Positions 1 through 9,226 are shown, counted from the stretch's first letter. The stretch: 64,000 nt of DNA from CAVVAL01 sp963742725 (GCA_963742725.1 CAVUMX010000001.1:372001-436000); one strand, 5' to 3'. The notes: generated from the letters alone by a model not told the origin. A program made the numbers and translations.

Positions 1-1
1 C

Positions 2-1918
2 ATCTACCGGCACGTCCCGGGCATCCCCCGGCTCGGCATCCCCGACTTCCTGCCCACCAACGGGCCGGCCGGCGTGAGCACCGGCGGCAGCCGCCGTCCG
101 GAGAACCAGCCGTTCGCCACCGCGTTACCGGCGCCTGTCGCGCTGGCGGCCTCGTTCGACGTGGCGATGGCCGAGCGGTACGGGTCCCTGGCCGGCAAGG
201 AGACGCTGCACGTCGGCCGCAACTTCATGCAGGGGCCGACGGTCAACATCCACCGCACCCCGTACGGCGGACGGAACTTCGAGAGCTACGGCGAGGACCC
301 GTACCTGGCCGGGAAGATCGCCGCCGCGAACATCCAGGGCACCCAGAAGCACGGCGTGCCGGCGAACGTGAAGCACTACATCGCCAACAACCAGGAGCTG
401 GACCGGTTCGACGTCAACGAGCTGATCGACGAGCGGACGATGCGCGAGATCTACCTGCCGCCGTACGAGCTGGCGATCAAGGAGGGCAAGGTCGCCTCCG
501 CGATGTGCTCGTACCCGAAGATCAACGGGGTGCATGCCTGCGAGAACCCGGCCGTGCTCGGCGTCACCAAGAAGGACTGGGCCTGGGACGGGTTCATGAC
601 GCCGGACTACGGCGCGGTCCACAGCACGGTGCCGTCCGCGAACGCCGGCCTCGACCTGGAGCTGCCGACCGGCTCCCACTGGGGCGGCAGCAAGCTGAAG
701 CAGGCGGTGCTCGACGGCAAGGTCACGATGGCGACCATCGACGACAAGCTGGTGCGGCGGTTCTCGAAGATGATCGAGTTCGGGCTCTTCGACCGGACGC
801 CGACCAAGACGCCGATCCCCGCGGCGGAACACGGCAAGGAGGCGCGGTACCTCGCCCAGCAGGGCATGGTCCTGCTCAAGAACAGCGCCGCCGCACTCCC
901 CCTGAACGCCACGGCGGTGAAGAAGATCGCGCTGATCGGACCGTACGCCGGCGCGGCGGTGACCGGCGGGACGGGCAGTTCGAAGGTACGTCCGCTGTAC
1001 ACGGTCTCGCCGCTGGACGGCCTCCGGAAGCGCTCAGGGGCCACCGTGACCTACAACGCCGGCACGGACACCACGGCCGCCGCCAACCTCGCGCGGTCGT
1101 CCGACGTGGCGGTCGTGATGGTCGGCGAGATCTCCGGCGAGGGCGAAAGCCATGAGCGCAAGACCCTGGCGCTCGCCGGCAACCAGGACGCGCTGGTGCG
1201 GGCGGTCGCGGCGGCCAACCCGAAGACCGTCGTCGTGCTCAAGAGCGGCGGCCCGGTGCTGATGCCGTGGCTGTCGAGCGTGCCGGCCGTGCTGCAGGCC
1301 TGGTACCCGGGCGAGGAGGACGGGGCCGCCGTCGCCGGCCTGCTGTACGGCGACTTCAACCCGTCCGGGAAGCTGCCGATGACCTTCCCGCGCAGCGCGG
1401 CCGACCTGCCGACCAAGACCGTCGAGCAGTACCCGGGGGTCAAGGGCGCCGACGGGCACCTGACGGCGAAGTACTCCGAGGGCGTGTTCGTCGGCTACCG
1501 ACACTACGACCAGAACCGCGTCACGCCGCTGTTCCCGTTCGGCCACGGACTGGCGTACACCACGTACGCCTACTCCGGACTGACCGTCGCGCCCGGTGAA
1601 GGCGGCAACCTGGTCGTGTCGGCGGACGTCACCAACACCGGGACGAAGTTCGGCGGCGAGATCGTCCAGCTGTACGTCGGCGCCCCCACGGGCTCGCCCG
1701 TCCCGATCCCGCCGCAGCAGCTCAAGGGCTTCACGAAGGCGCGCGTCGCGCCCGGTCAGACCGTGCGCGTGTCGTTCACGCTGGACGAGCGCGCGTTCAG
1801 CTACTGGGACTCCACGTCCCACCGGTGGCGGATCGCGGGCGGGACGTACCCGATCCTGGTCGGGTCCAGCTCGCGCGACATCCGCCTGCGCGGGACCGCG
1901 ACCTTCCCCGCCGGCTGA
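2..1918 (+). CDS. Glycoside hydrolase family 3 protein (beta-glucosidase-like), 5' truncated
   Basis: The frame is open from the first complete codon of the window and already reads conserved GH3 N-terminal sequence (LGIPDFLPTNGPAG), so the true start and any signal peptide lie upstream; the GTG at 74 is not the start. GH3 enzymes release beta-linked sugars from oligosaccharide ends with retention. The nucleophile region reads MTPDYGAVH, with Asp at codon 605-607. The KHYIANNQE motif typical of the barrel is near 370-400. The second domain contains GEGESHERKTLAL around 1130-1170, where the acid/base Glu usually lies. The last ~90 residues look like the fibronectin-III-like C-terminal domain of this family. 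Substrate cannot be set from sequence. Stop TGA at 1916-1918. Confidence 0.9.
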   Translation: MYRHVPGIPRLGIPDFLPTNGPAGVSTGGSRRPENQPFATALPAPVALAASFDVAMAERYGSLAGKETLHVGRNFMQGPTVNIHRTPYGGRNFESYGEDPYLAGKIAAANIQGTQKHGVPANVKHYIANNQELDRFDVNELIDERTMREIYLPPYELAIKEGKVASAMCSYPKINGVHACENPAVLGVTKKDWAWDGFMTPDYGAVHSTVPSANAGLDLELPTGSHWGGSKLKQAVLDGKVTMATIDDKLVRRFSKMIEFGLFDRTPTKTPIPAAEHGKEARYLAQQGMVLLKNSAAALPLNATAVKKIALIGPYAGAAVTGGTGSSKVRPLYTVSPLDGLRKRSGATVTYNAGTDTTAAANLARSSDVAVVMVGEISGEGESHERKTLALAGNQDALVRAVAAANPKTVVVLKSGGPVLMPWLSSVPAVLQAWYPGEEDGAAVAGLLYGDFNPSGKLPMTFPRSAADLPTKTVEQYPGVKGADGHLTAKYSEGVFVGYRHYDQNRVTPLFPFGHGLAYTTYAYSGLTVAPGEGGNLVVSADVTNTGTKFGGEIVQLYVGAPTGSPVPIPPQQLKGFTKARVAPGQTVRVSFTLDERAFSYWDSTSHRWRIAGGTYPILVGSSSRDIRLRGTATFPAG

Positions 1919-1943
1919 CGCGGTACCCGTGCGGGGTGATGGA

Positions 1944-2609
1944 ATGACCGGTATGAGCGACTACACCGGAGCCGTCACCCCGCACGGGCCCGCGCAGACC
2001 CGCGAACTGCCCGCGCTGACGATCACCAAGTTCTCCGTCGGACCGTTCGACAACAACGCGTACCTGCTGCGGTGCACGGCGACCGGCGACGCGCTGCTGA
2101 TCGACGCCGCCAACGACGCCGACCGCGTCCTGGAGGTGATCGGCGACGCGCCGCTGAAGACGGTCGTCACCACGCACCAGCACGGCGACCACTGGCAGGC
2201 GCTCGAAGACATCGTCGAGGCCACGAGCGCCCGGACGGTTGCCCACCCGGCCGACGCGGTGGCGCTGCCCGTCCCGACCACCGACCCGGTCGAGGACGGC
2301 GGCACCGTGACGGTCGGCGACGTGACCCTCGACGTGATCCACCTCGTCGGGCACACGCCCGGTTCGGTGGCGCTGCTCTACCGCGACCCGGACGGCCACC
2401 CGCACCTGTTCACCGGCGACTCGCTCTTCCCCGGCGGCCCCGGCAAGACCACCAGCCCGACCGACTTCACCAGCCTGATGGACGATCTCGAAGCCAAGGT
2501 CTTCGGGTGGCTCCCCGACGACACGTGGTTCTACCCGGGCCACGGCAACGACTCGACGCTCGGCGCCGAGCGTCCGTCCATTCCGGAATGGCGCGCCCGC
2601 GGCTGGTAG
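1944..2609 (+). CDS. Metallo-beta-lactamase-fold hydrolase (glyoxalase II-like)
   Basis: This 221-residue protein has the MBL-fold metal signature THQHGDHW near residue 75, then GHTPGS and GDSLFPG further on and YPGHGND near the C-terminus. These are the usual zinc ligands of the glyoxalase II / persulfide dioxygenase-like branch. The family hydrolyses thioesters or related substrates with a binuclear metal centre; the substrate here is unknown. The frame is open far upstream, but only the part from ATG 1944 looks like this family. ATG 1953 is an equally possible start, and GGGGTGATGG lies just before 1944. It follows the GH3 gene by 25 nt and could be co-transcribed, without an obvious functional link. 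Confidence 0.85.
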   Translation: MTGMSDYTGAVTPHGPAQTRELPALTITKFSVGPFDNNAYLLRCTATGDALLIDAANDADRVLEVIGDAPLKTVVTTHQHGDHWQALEDIVEATSARTVAHPADAVALPVPTTDPVEDGGTVTVGDVTLDVIHLVGHTPGSVALLYRDPDGHPHLFTGDSLFPGGPGKTTSPTDFTSLMDDLEAKVFGWLPDDTWFYPGHGNDSTLGAERPSIPEWRARGW

Positions 2610-2618
2610 AAACCTGGT

Positions 2619-2646
2619 TTGCCTGCGTCGAGCCCCGCGATAGCGT
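2619..2646 (+). promoter_or_regulatory. Candidate promoter for a leaderless transcript of the phosphotransferase gene
   Basis: TTGCCT at 2619-2624 and TAGCGT at 2641-2646 are separated by 16 nt. The -10 element ends 7 nt before the GTG start at 2654, and no Shine-Dalgarno sequence is visible. This is the arrangement expected of an actinobacterial leaderless mRNA. Confidence 0.45.
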
Positions 2647-2653
2647 CCGCCGC

Positions 2654-3424
2654 GTGCCGGAATACGAAGTGTTGCAGGACAACCCTCACCGGAGGGTCGT
2701 CCGCGTAGGCGACACTGTCCGCCGCCCTATGCACCCGTGGTCGGCGACCATCCATGAGCTTCTGCGGTATCTCGAGGCGGTGGGTTTCCCGCACTCGCCT
2801 CGCGTGCTCGGCATCGACGAGGACGGGCGTGAAGTTCTCAGCTACATCGCCGGGGATTCCGGGCCCGCCGGTTGGGCCAAGGTCGTCGACGATGCCGGCC
2901 TGGTGGCCATGGCCCGCCTGCTGCGTGAATATCACGAGGCGGTGGGCGGGTTCCGTCCCAGCGAGGAGGCGGCCTGGGCGGCTCGTACCGGACGGCCAGA
3001 GGGTGATGAACTGGTCTGCCACGGCGACTTCGGACCGTGGAATCTGGTGTGGCGAGGAACGCAGCCGGTGGGCATCCTCGACTGGGACTACGCGTTGCCC
3101 CACCGGACGGTCCACGACGTCGCCTACGCACTGGAATACGTCGCGCCGTTCAGGGACGACCGCGAGTGCGTGCGATGGCTCGGCTACTCCTCGCCGCCCG
3201 ACCGCGCGCGACGGATCGAACGCTTCGCAGAGGCATACGGGTTGACCTCCACCGCTGGCCTGATCGACGAAGTCGTCAATCAGCAGCAACTCGTGTTCGA
3301 CCGGGAACGGCAGCTCGCCGCAGAAGGGCGGGAACCGCAGCTCACGTGGCTGGCAAGCGGCGCGTTCGACCTGGTGGTGGAGCGGATCGACTGGAGCCGC
3401 CAACACCGTCACCTGTTCGAATAG
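2654..3424 (+). CDS. Aminoglycoside phosphotransferase-family (APH) protein
   Basis: The 256-residue product has the protein-kinase-like APH fold. The catalytic loop reads VCHGDFGPWNLVW around residue 120, with the catalytic Asp in HGD. The metal-binding motif is ILDWDYA about 20 residues later. Such enzymes phosphorylate small-molecule hydroxyls; the group contains antibiotic-modifying enzymes and homoserine/choline-type kinases, and the substrate cannot be told here. The N-terminal lobe is short. The GTG start at 2654 was chosen because it sits 7 nt after a good -10 element (leaderless); the longer upstream frame overlaps the preceding gene and looks non-coding. Confidence 0.8.
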   Translation: MPEYEVLQDNPHRRVVRVGDTVRRPMHPWSATIHELLRYLEAVGFPHSPRVLGIDEDGREVLSYIAGDSGPAGWAKVVDDAGLVAMARLLREYHEAVGGFRPSEEAAWAARTGRPEGDELVCHGDFGPWNLVWRGTQPVGILDWDYALPHRTVHDVAYALEYVAPFRDDRECVRWLGYSSPPDRARRIERFAEAYGLTSTAGLIDEVVNQQQLVFDRERQLAAEGREPQLTWLASGAFDLVVERIDWSRQHRHLFE

Positions 3425-3529
3425 CAACCGAGGGTGAGCGGGGTCATGGGGCGGCGCGAACCGATTCGAGGGCGGCGGCGTCTACCAGGGCATGAGAGAA
3501 CCCGCTGCGAGTAATGCGACCGGCATCCG

Positions 3530-5020
3530 ATGAAGAGCCGTTGGCTGGTGTTGCCGGCCGCTGTCGGTGTCCTGCTCGGGACCGCGTTGCCGAACGCGGT
3601 GGCCCAGCAACCAACCGATCCGCTGGAGACGTACCACCGCCAGGCACTGACCTGGCATCGATGTGACCCCGAGCAGCCGGCCAACTTCGAGTGCGCGACG
3701 ATCAAGGTTCCACTGGACTACCGGAATCCCGGCGGCACGACTATCGATCTCGCGATCTCCCGCATCCGGACCGGTACGCCCGCCAAGCGTCGTGGCGTGC
3801 TGCTTTCCAACCCCGGCGGCCCCGGCGTGGCCGGTCTCGGCGACCCCCTGGCCTTCGACGAGGTGCTGCCGGCCGAGGTGCGCGAACAGTACGACCTGAT
3901 CGGTTTCGACCAGCGCGGACTGGGCAAGAGCACGCCGATCGTCTGCGGGCTGAGCGAAGTGGAACGGAGCTTCCCGCACCCGTACAGCGCGGCGACGTTC
4001 GGGCAGACCGTCACGGCGTCCCGCAGCTTCGCTGACAAGTGCCACACCAACGTCGGCAAGCGCCTGCCGTACATCACCACCCGCAACACCGCCCGCGACA
4101 TGGACCTGATCCGTGGCGTCCTGGGCGAGCCGAAGATCTCCTACTGGGGCATGTCCTACGGCACCTACCTGGGCGCGGTGTACATGCAGCTGTTCCCCGG
4201 ACGCAGCGATCGGATGGTGCTCGACTCCAGTGTGGATCCCGCGCTCATGTGGCGCGGCATGTGGCAGTCACAAGCGCCGGGCTCGGAACTGGCGTTGCAG
4301 GACTGGGCCAGCTGGACCGCGAAGCACCCCGACACCTACGGGCTGGGGGGCACACCTGCCGAGGTCCGGAGGGCCTTCCACCGCCTCGTCGCCGAAACCG
4401 ACCGGACACCGATCCGGTACTCGGACCGAGCCGTGACCGGAACCGAGATCAGATTCCAGCTGCGTGACACATTCTTCGATTCCCCCAAGACCGCGGCCGA
4501 GCGAGTGAAACAGCTGAAGAAGGACGCGTCAGGCGCTTCCGGCCCCACACCGCGTTGGTTGCCGGTCTTCGCCGACGGCGACAACAACGAGTCGCTCCAC
4601 TGGGCCATCAACTGCAATGACGCAGCCTGGCCCCGCGATCCCGAGCAGTATCGCCGCGACGCGATCCACGAGCGGGTCCGTTACCCGGCGTACGGCGACG
4701 TTGGGGCCAACATCACGCCGTGCGCCTTCTGGAAGCCGCAGCGCATCGAACCTGTGACAAAGGTCCACAACGCGGCTCCGGCCCTGCTTCTCCACAACCA
4801 GTGGGACTCCGCGACCACGCTCTCCAACGGGCTCGGCATGCACCGGGCGCTGACCGGTTCGCGGCTGGTCTCCGTCGAGGGTGGACGCGGCCACATCGTC
4901 CTGATCGGCGAAAACACGTGCGCGCATGACATCGCGTTCGGCTATCTCAACACCGGTCGGCTCCCCACCAGCGACGTGACCTGCAAAGCAACTCCCGCTG
5001 TCCATCCGCCGACCCCTTGA
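3530..5020 (+). CDS. Secreted alpha/beta hydrolase, tripeptidyl aminopeptidase (SlpD/SlpE) type
   Basis: The product has 496 residues with a Sec signal peptide (MKSR, hydrophobic core, likely cleavage after ...NAVA at about residue 25). The mature part starts with the WHRC...ECATIKVPLDY block typical of Streptomyces tripeptidyl aminopeptidases. The nucleophile elbow is GMSYGTY and the oxyanion region NPGGPG. The C-terminal TAP-like domain supplies the acid in NQWDSATT and His in GRGHIV. These extracellular enzymes cut short peptides from protein N-termini. The Shine-Dalgarno is weak (GCGAG upstream). It stands alone, convergent with the next gene. Confidence 0.88.
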   Translation: MKSRWLVLPAAVGVLLGTALPNAVAQQPTDPLETYHRQALTWHRCDPEQPANFECATIKVPLDYRNPGGTTIDLAISRIRTGTPAKRRGVLLSNPGGPGVAGLGDPLAFDEVLPAEVREQYDLIGFDQRGLGKSTPIVCGLSEVERSFPHPYSAATFGQTVTASRSFADKCHTNVGKRLPYITTRNTARDMDLIRGVLGEPKISYWGMSYGTYLGAVYMQLFPGRSDRMVLDSSVDPALMWRGMWQSQAPGSELALQDWASWTAKHPDTYGLGGTPAEVRRAFHRLVAETDRTPIRYSDRAVTGTEIRFQLRDTFFDSPKTAAERVKQLKKDASGASGPTPRWLPVFADGDNNESLHWAINCNDAAWPRDPEQYRRDAIHERVRYPAYGDVGANITPCAFWKPQRIEPVTKVHNAAPALLLHNQWDSATTLSNGLGMHRALTGSRLVSVEGGRGHIVLIGENTCAHDIAFGYLNTGRLPTSDVTCKATPAVHPPTP

Positions 5021-5050
5021 GAGGCGCCTGCTCAACGACACGCCGCCCGC

Positions 5051-5566
5051 TCAGCAGTCGAACACCGACCAGCAGATGTCGTTCCGCAACCGCTGGTCGT
5101 CGAGCACGAGCTCGCGAATCGCGTCCGGGAGGTGGTCACGCTGCCATCGGCACTCGAGTCGCCCCGCGGCGTCGCTCTCGCCTTCCGGCGCGGCTGCACG
5201 TGCGGCCTTGATGGCGTAGGCGGCCGCGCCGAGTTCGTGCGCGGCGACGTGTGCGACGACCCCCGCCTGGCCGGCGGCGTAGGCGGCGTGCCGAGCGGCC
5301 CCGCGCAGGTCTCTGGCCGCGCCCATCGCATGGCCGCCCGCCGCGCGCGCCTGCATCATCTTGACCTCACCACGTACCCAGGCGCGGGCGTGCTCGATCG
5401 CTTCACGTGGCCGTGGGTCCTCAGGCCGCACCGCCTCGAACAGGGGAAGGACATGCTCCGCGCACGACGCCGCCCACAGCGCGAGGAGGTGATGATCCGA
5501 GTCGGTGAGGGTCCCCCCGCGGCGAAGCGTGATGAAACGAGGGTCCCGGACCTTCGGGAGGATCAC
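5051..5566 (-). CDS. Imm-5-like putative immunity protein
   Basis: A 171-residue, mostly alpha-helical protein rich in Ala and His repeats (HAAYAAGQAGVVAHVA, EHARAWVRGE). It matches my memory of the 'putative immunity protein' Imm-5-like family of actinobacteria, including the opening PKVRDPRFITLRRGGTLTDSDH. The frame extends to an ATG at 5626, but that overlaps the divergent hydrolase's ATG. The GTG at 5566 has a clear AAGGAG nine bases upstream and starts right at the conserved sequence, so I chose it. Family members are proposed to neutralise polymorphic toxins, but no toxin gene adjoins this one; it may be an orphan. The function is inferred only. Confidence 0.6.
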   Translation of the reverse strand: MILPKVRDPRFITLRRGGTLTDSDHHLLALWAASCAEHVLPLFEAVRPEDPRPREAIEHARAWVRGEVKMMQARAAGGHAMGAARDLRGAARHAAYAAGQAGVVAHVAAHELGAAAYAIKAARAAAPEGESDAAGRLECRWQRDHLPDAIRELVLDDQRLRNDICWSVFDC

Positions 5567-5611
5567 GTTTGGGCGCTCCTTCGAGGCTGGTAGCAGGTGC
5601 CGCCCGGATCG

Positions 5612-5617
5612 TAGTGT
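5612..5617 (+). promoter_or_regulatory. -10 element, leaderless start of the alpha/beta hydrolase
   Basis: TAGTGT ends 7 nt before ATG 5625 and there is no Shine-Dalgarno sequence, as expected for a leaderless transcript. It lies in the 58-nt divergent gap shared with the Imm-5-like gene. Confidence 0.4.
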
Positions 5618-5624
5618 CGTCGTC

Positions 5625-6500
5625 ATGACGAATGCGCAGACACATACCCTCGCCGCGCCCGGCGTCGACCTGGTCTACGACGTCCGCGGCCCGCTCCCCC
5701 CGTCCGGCGGGCTCCCCGCCTTGCTCATGGTCGGCCAGCCGATGTCGGCGGAGGGGTTCGAGTCGCTCGCCGAGCACTTCACCGACCGCACGGTCGTCAC
5801 CTACGACCCGCGCGGCCTCGGCCGCAGTGTCCGTACGGACGGCCGCTCCGACCACACGCCGCAGCAGCAGGCCGCCGACCTGCACCGGCTGATCGAGGCG
5901 CTCGGTGCCGGTCCGGTCGAGGTGTTCGCGAGCAGTGGCGGTGCGGTGACCGCGCTCGAACTGGTCACCGCCCACCCCGGCGACGTCACCACGCTGGTGG
6001 CGCACGAGCCGCCGATCAACGCCGTGCTCCCCGACGCCGCTGCCGCCGAGCGCGCCCGGGCCGGCTTCCACGAGGCGTACCAGGCGAAGGGCACCGGCGC
6101 GGGCATGGCCACGTTCATCGCGATGACGTCCTGGAAGGGGGAGTTCACCGACGCCTACTTCGCCCAGCCCGAGCCCGACCCGGCGATGTTCGGCATGCCG
6201 ACCGACGACGACGGCACCCGCGACGATCCGCTGCTGTCGAAGGCCTCGTGGGCGATCAGCGACTACCAGCCCGATGCGGCTGCGCTCACCGCGGCACCGA
6301 CCCGGATCGTGATCGCGGTCGGCGAGGAGTCGGCGGGAACGTACACCGCCCGGACGGCCCTCGGCATGGCGGCGCTGCTCGGCCAGGAGGCCACGGTGTT
6401 CCCGAGCCACCACGGCGGGTTCCTCGGTGGCGAGTTCGGCTACGCGGGCAAGCCCGAGGAGTTCGCCGTGAGGCTGCGCGAGGTGCTGGCCGCCGGCTGA
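5625..6500 (+). CDS. Alpha/beta hydrolase
   Basis: The 291-residue protein has a standard alpha/beta hydrolase layout: an N-terminal MVGQPM strand/loop, YDPRGLGRS, the nucleophile elbow FASSGGAV (Ser near residue 105) and the catalytic His in SHHGGFLGG near residue 265. The elbow has Ser in the position before the nucleophile where many esterases have His or Trp. No signal peptide is seen, so it is cytosolic. Substrate is unknown. The start at 5625 was chosen over the longer frame from 5505 because the upstream part overlaps the Imm-5-like gene and because of the leaderless -10 at 5612. Confidence 0.82.
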   Translation: MTNAQTHTLAAPGVDLVYDVRGPLPPSGGLPALLMVGQPMSAEGFESLAEHFTDRTVVTYDPRGLGRSVRTDGRSDHTPQQQAADLHRLIEALGAGPVEVFASSGGAVTALELVTAHPGDVTTLVAHEPPINAVLPDAAAAERARAGFHEAYQAKGTGAGMATFIAMTSWKGEFTDAYFAQPEPDPAMFGMPTDDDGTRDDPLLSKASWAISDYQPDAAALTAAPTRIVIAVGEESAGTYTARTALGMAALLGQEATVFPSHHGGFLGGEFGYAGKPEEFAVRLREVLAAG

Positions 6501-6536
6501 CGGTCGCGGCCGGCGCCGGCGTGGCGGGGCCGCGGG

Positions 6537-7187
6537 TCAGGCCGTGCCGGCGTCGTGGGCCAGGAGGGCGATCTGGGTCCGGTTGTTGAGGTCCAGCTTG
6601 GTGAGGATCCGCGACACGTGCTGCTTCACGGTCGTCACGCTCATGAACAGCTCGCCGCTGATCTCCGCGTTCGACCTGCCCCGGCTCACCGCCATGGCGA
6701 CCTCCCGCTCCCGGTGGCTGAGCCGGGCCAGCAGTGCGCGCGCGTGCTGGCGGCGGGCGTTCGCACCGTTGTCGCCGATATGGGCGATGAGCTGGCGGGT
6801 CACCGACGGCGACAGGATCGGCTCACCGGCCGCCACCCGCGCCACCGCCCTCAGGATGTCCGCCGGCGGGGTGTCCTTGAGCAGGAACCCGCTGGCTCCG
6901 GCCCGGAGGGCGCGCAGCACGTGCTCGTCGGTATCGAACGTGGTCAGCACGATGATCTCCGGCGGGTGCGGCCGGGCGCGGAGCAGCTCGGTGGCCGCGA
7001 GGCCGTCGACCCGGGGCATCCGGATGTCCATGAGCACCACGTCCGGCGCGTGCCTGTCGACCGCGGCGAGGACCTCGGCCCCGTCGGCCGCCTCGGCCAC
7101 CAGCTCGATGCCGGGCGCGCGACCGAGGATCATCGCCATCGCCGCCCGCACCAGCGGATCGTCGTCGACGACGAGCACCCGGATCAC
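6537..7187 (-). CDS. NarL/FixJ-family two-component response regulator
   Basis: The 216-residue protein starts with a receiver domain: acidic DDD at residues 8-10, phospho-acceptor Asp54 in LMDIRMP, and Lys104 in FLLKD. It ends with a LuxR-type helix-turn-helix (LSHREREVAMAVSRGRSNAEI...TVKQHVSRIL). It acts as a DNA-binding regulator controlled by phosphorylation from the kinase encoded just upstream. Its GTG start at 7187 overlaps the kinase stop as GTGA, so the two are translationally coupled; the GTG at 7196 is a longer alternative. Targets are unknown; the divergently placed membrane gene at 8505 is a candidate by position only. Confidence 0.92.
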   Translation of the reverse strand: MIRVLVVDDDPLVRAAMAMILGRAPGIELVAEAADGAEVLAAVDRHAPDVVLMDIRMPRVDGLAATELLRARPHPPEIIVLTTFDTDEHVLRALRAGASGFLLKDTPPADILRAVARVAAGEPILSPSVTRQLIAHIGDNGANARRQHARALLARLSHREREVAMAVSRGRSNAEISGELFMSVTTVKQHVSRILTKLDLNNRTQIALLAHDAGTA

Positions 7188-8338
7188 GTCGGCCACGGTA
7201 GCCACGCGCTCAACCGGAACTCCCCCGCCGGCGTGGGGCCGTGTTCCAGCCGCCCGCCGGTGAGCGCGGTCCGCTCGGCGAGCCCGATGATGCCCATTCC
7301 CGCGCCCGGGATCGGCGCGGTGCCGGCGACACCGACCGGCCACGGATTGCGGATCTCGACGGTGAGGCCGTCGTCCACCGCGCCCCGCACGGCCACGGAC
7401 ACATCGGCGTGGTCGGCGTGCTTGCGGGCGTTGGTGAGCCCTTCCTGCACGATCCGGAACGCGGTACGCCCCACCGCGTCGGGCACGGCGCCGAGATCGG
7501 TCACCTCGCACTCCAGCGCCACCCGCATGCCGGCCTTCTGCGACTCGTCGATGAGCATCGGCAGATCGACCAGGGTCGGCTGCGGCGGCTCCGGCTCCAG
7601 GTCGTCATCGGCCCGGACCGTGCGCAGCACGCCGATCACGTCACGCAGATCCTCCAGCGCACCGTGGGCACTGCCGCGGATCACCCCGGCGGCGCGCGCG
7701 ATCTCGGCGGGCGAGGCGTCGGGCCACAGCTCCAGGGCTCCGGCGTGCAGGCTCAGCAACGACAGGCGATGGGCGAGCACGTCGTGCATCTCCCGCGCGA
7801 TCCGGTTGCGCTCCAACTGCCGGGCCTGCGCGACGCGGAGCTCCTGTTCCGACGCCGCCCGTTCCCGCTCGGCGACGGCGAGTTCCCGTCGTGCCCGCAC
7901 GAACATCCCCAGCGCGACCGCCGCCAGGACGCAGACGACCGCGAGCACGCCCTCCAGCCAGTTCGGCGGCGACACGTCCGACCGGACCAGCGGCCGGAGG
8001 AAGGACGTCAGCGCGTACCCGGCCGCGACGGCGACCGCCAGGCCGAGGCGCCGGTGCACCGCGACGGTGAACAGGACGATCAGCGCCACGCCGGAGGCGC
8101 TCACCGAGTAGATGCCGAGCAGTCCGACGATCACCGCGAGACCGATCGGCCAGCGCCTGCGCCACCACAACCCGAGACTGGCCAGAACGCCGAGCGCGGC
8201 GTCCACAGCGGCCGGCTCCGGTGGAAGGTTCCGGTCGGTGGCATCGATGAAGGCCATCGCCGTGAATCCGAGGCCCACCAGGAAACACAGCGCGTCGATC
8301 GCTCGGTCGCGCGGTGAGCCGTGGGCCTGGACGTTCAT
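7184..8338 (-). CDS. Two-component sensor histidine kinase (HisKA_3 / NarL-partner type)
   Basis: The product has 384 residues. The first ~145 residues hold about four to five membrane segments without a large extracellular loop, so the signal may be membrane-borne or intracellular. A short coiled coil follows (RARRELAVAERERAASEQELR). The dimerisation helix has the phospho-acceptor His185 in IAREMHDVLAHRL, and the HATPase_c domain ends with GMGIIGLAERTALTGG. It pairs with the response regulator that overlaps its 3' end by four bases. ATG 8338 was chosen because the upstream extension is low in kinase-like sequence; TATCGT lies 6 nt upstream and could drive a leaderless message. Confidence 0.92.
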   Translation of the reverse strand: MNVQAHGSPRDRAIDALCFLVGLGFTAMAFIDATDRNLPPEPAAVDAALGVLASLGLWWRRRWPIGLAVIVGLLGIYSVSASGVALIVLFTVAVHRRLGLAVAVAAGYALTSFLRPLVRSDVSPPNWLEGVLAVVCVLAAVALGMFVRARRELAVAERERAASEQELRVAQARQLERNRIAREMHDVLAHRLSLLSLHAGALELWPDASPAEIARAAGVIRGSAHGALEDLRDVIGVLRTVRADDDLEPEPPQPTLVDLPMLIDESQKAGMRVALECEVTDLGAVPDAVGRTAFRIVQEGLTNARKHADHADVSVAVRGAVDDGLTVEIRNPWPVGVAGTAPIPGAGMGIIGLAERTALTGGRLEHGPTPAGEFRLSAWLPWPT

Positions 8339-8504
8339 GATCGAACGATAGGGGCAGCCCGGGTACGGCGGCATCCGACCAAAGTACGGAGCGGAGCCGG
8401 ACCGAAGTCTGCCGCCGCGTACTTCCGGCACATGCCGCACGCTGTGCCCCGTCCGCATGCTGGGTCGCACAACGCGGACACATCCGGATGAGGGGAAGGC
8501 GAAC

Positions 8505-9200
8505 ATGGCACAGGACAGCGTGGTGCACCAGGACCGGCGGAGCAGCGTCGCCCGCTGGGGCGGTCTGGCCGGCATCGGCGGCAGTCTGTTGTTCATCGTG
8601 GTCTTCGCGATCGTGGCGATCTTCGCGGGGCCGGAACCTGCCGGTCCCGCCGGCCCGATCTCGCGGTTCCCCGAGATCAGAGTCGCTCGGATCGTCGAGA
8701 ACGGCCTCTACCTGGCAGTGGTCATGCTGTGGGTGCCGCTCGCACTCGCCCTGTTCCACAGCCTCCGCCGGACGCGTCCAGCACTCGCGCTGTTCGGCAG
8801 CGGACTGAACATCCTCGGTCTGGCCGTGCTGGCCGCCGGAGCGATCCCGCACGTGGTCACGTCCCGGCTCTCCGACCTGTACCACGCCGACGGAGCGACC
8901 CCTGAGGAGAAGGCGACCCTCGTGCTTCTGTGGCAGGCGAATCAGGGCATGTTCGACGCGCTCCTGCTGGTCGGGCTGCTGGTGATGCCGGTCGGCGTCG
9001 TCCTCTTCGGTCTTGCGATGCGCGGGGACCCTGCCTTCGGCAGGGTCGCCGGGAACGTGAGCGTGGGGCTCGGTGCCGTCGCGCTTGCCGCGGCGACGGT
9101 CATGCTGGTCGACTCGATGTCCGCGATTGCCGCGCTCGGCGTCTTCGCCCTCATCGGCTTCCACCTCGTCGCCGGATGGAAGACCTACCGCCTCGGCTAG
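8505..9200 (+). CDS. Multi-pass membrane protein, DUF4386-like
   Basis: The 231-residue protein has about six hydrophobic segments separated by short loops, with the first after a charged N-terminus (HQDRRSSVARWGGLAGIGG). The pattern and the conserved helices resemble DUF4386 proteins; function is unknown. ATG 8505 has GGGGAAGG about six bases upstream, which decides it over the upstream start at 8457. It is divergent from the sensor kinase gene across 166 bp that hold no other gene. Confidence 0.7.
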   Translation: MAQDSVVHQDRRSSVARWGGLAGIGGSLLFIVVFAIVAIFAGPEPAGPAGPISRFPEIRVARIVENGLYLAVVMLWVPLALALFHSLRRTRPALALFGSGLNILGLAVLAAGAIPHVVTSRLSDLYHADGATPEEKATLVLLWQANQGMFDALLLVGLLVMPVGVVLFGLAMRGDPAFGRVAGNVSVGLGAVALAAATVMLVDSMSAIAALGVFALIGFHLVAGWKTYRLG

Positions 9201-9214
9201 CTGTCACGCCCGGT

Positions 9215-9220
9215 TAGCCT
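9215..9220 (+). promoter_or_regulatory. -10 element, leaderless start of the MmcQ/YjbR gene
   Basis: TAGCCT lies 6 nt before ATG 9227 with no Shine-Dalgarno, a leaderless signature. It falls just after the stop of the preceding membrane gene, so this gene can be transcribed on its own. Confidence 0.4.
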
Positions 9221-9226
9221 TGGCGT

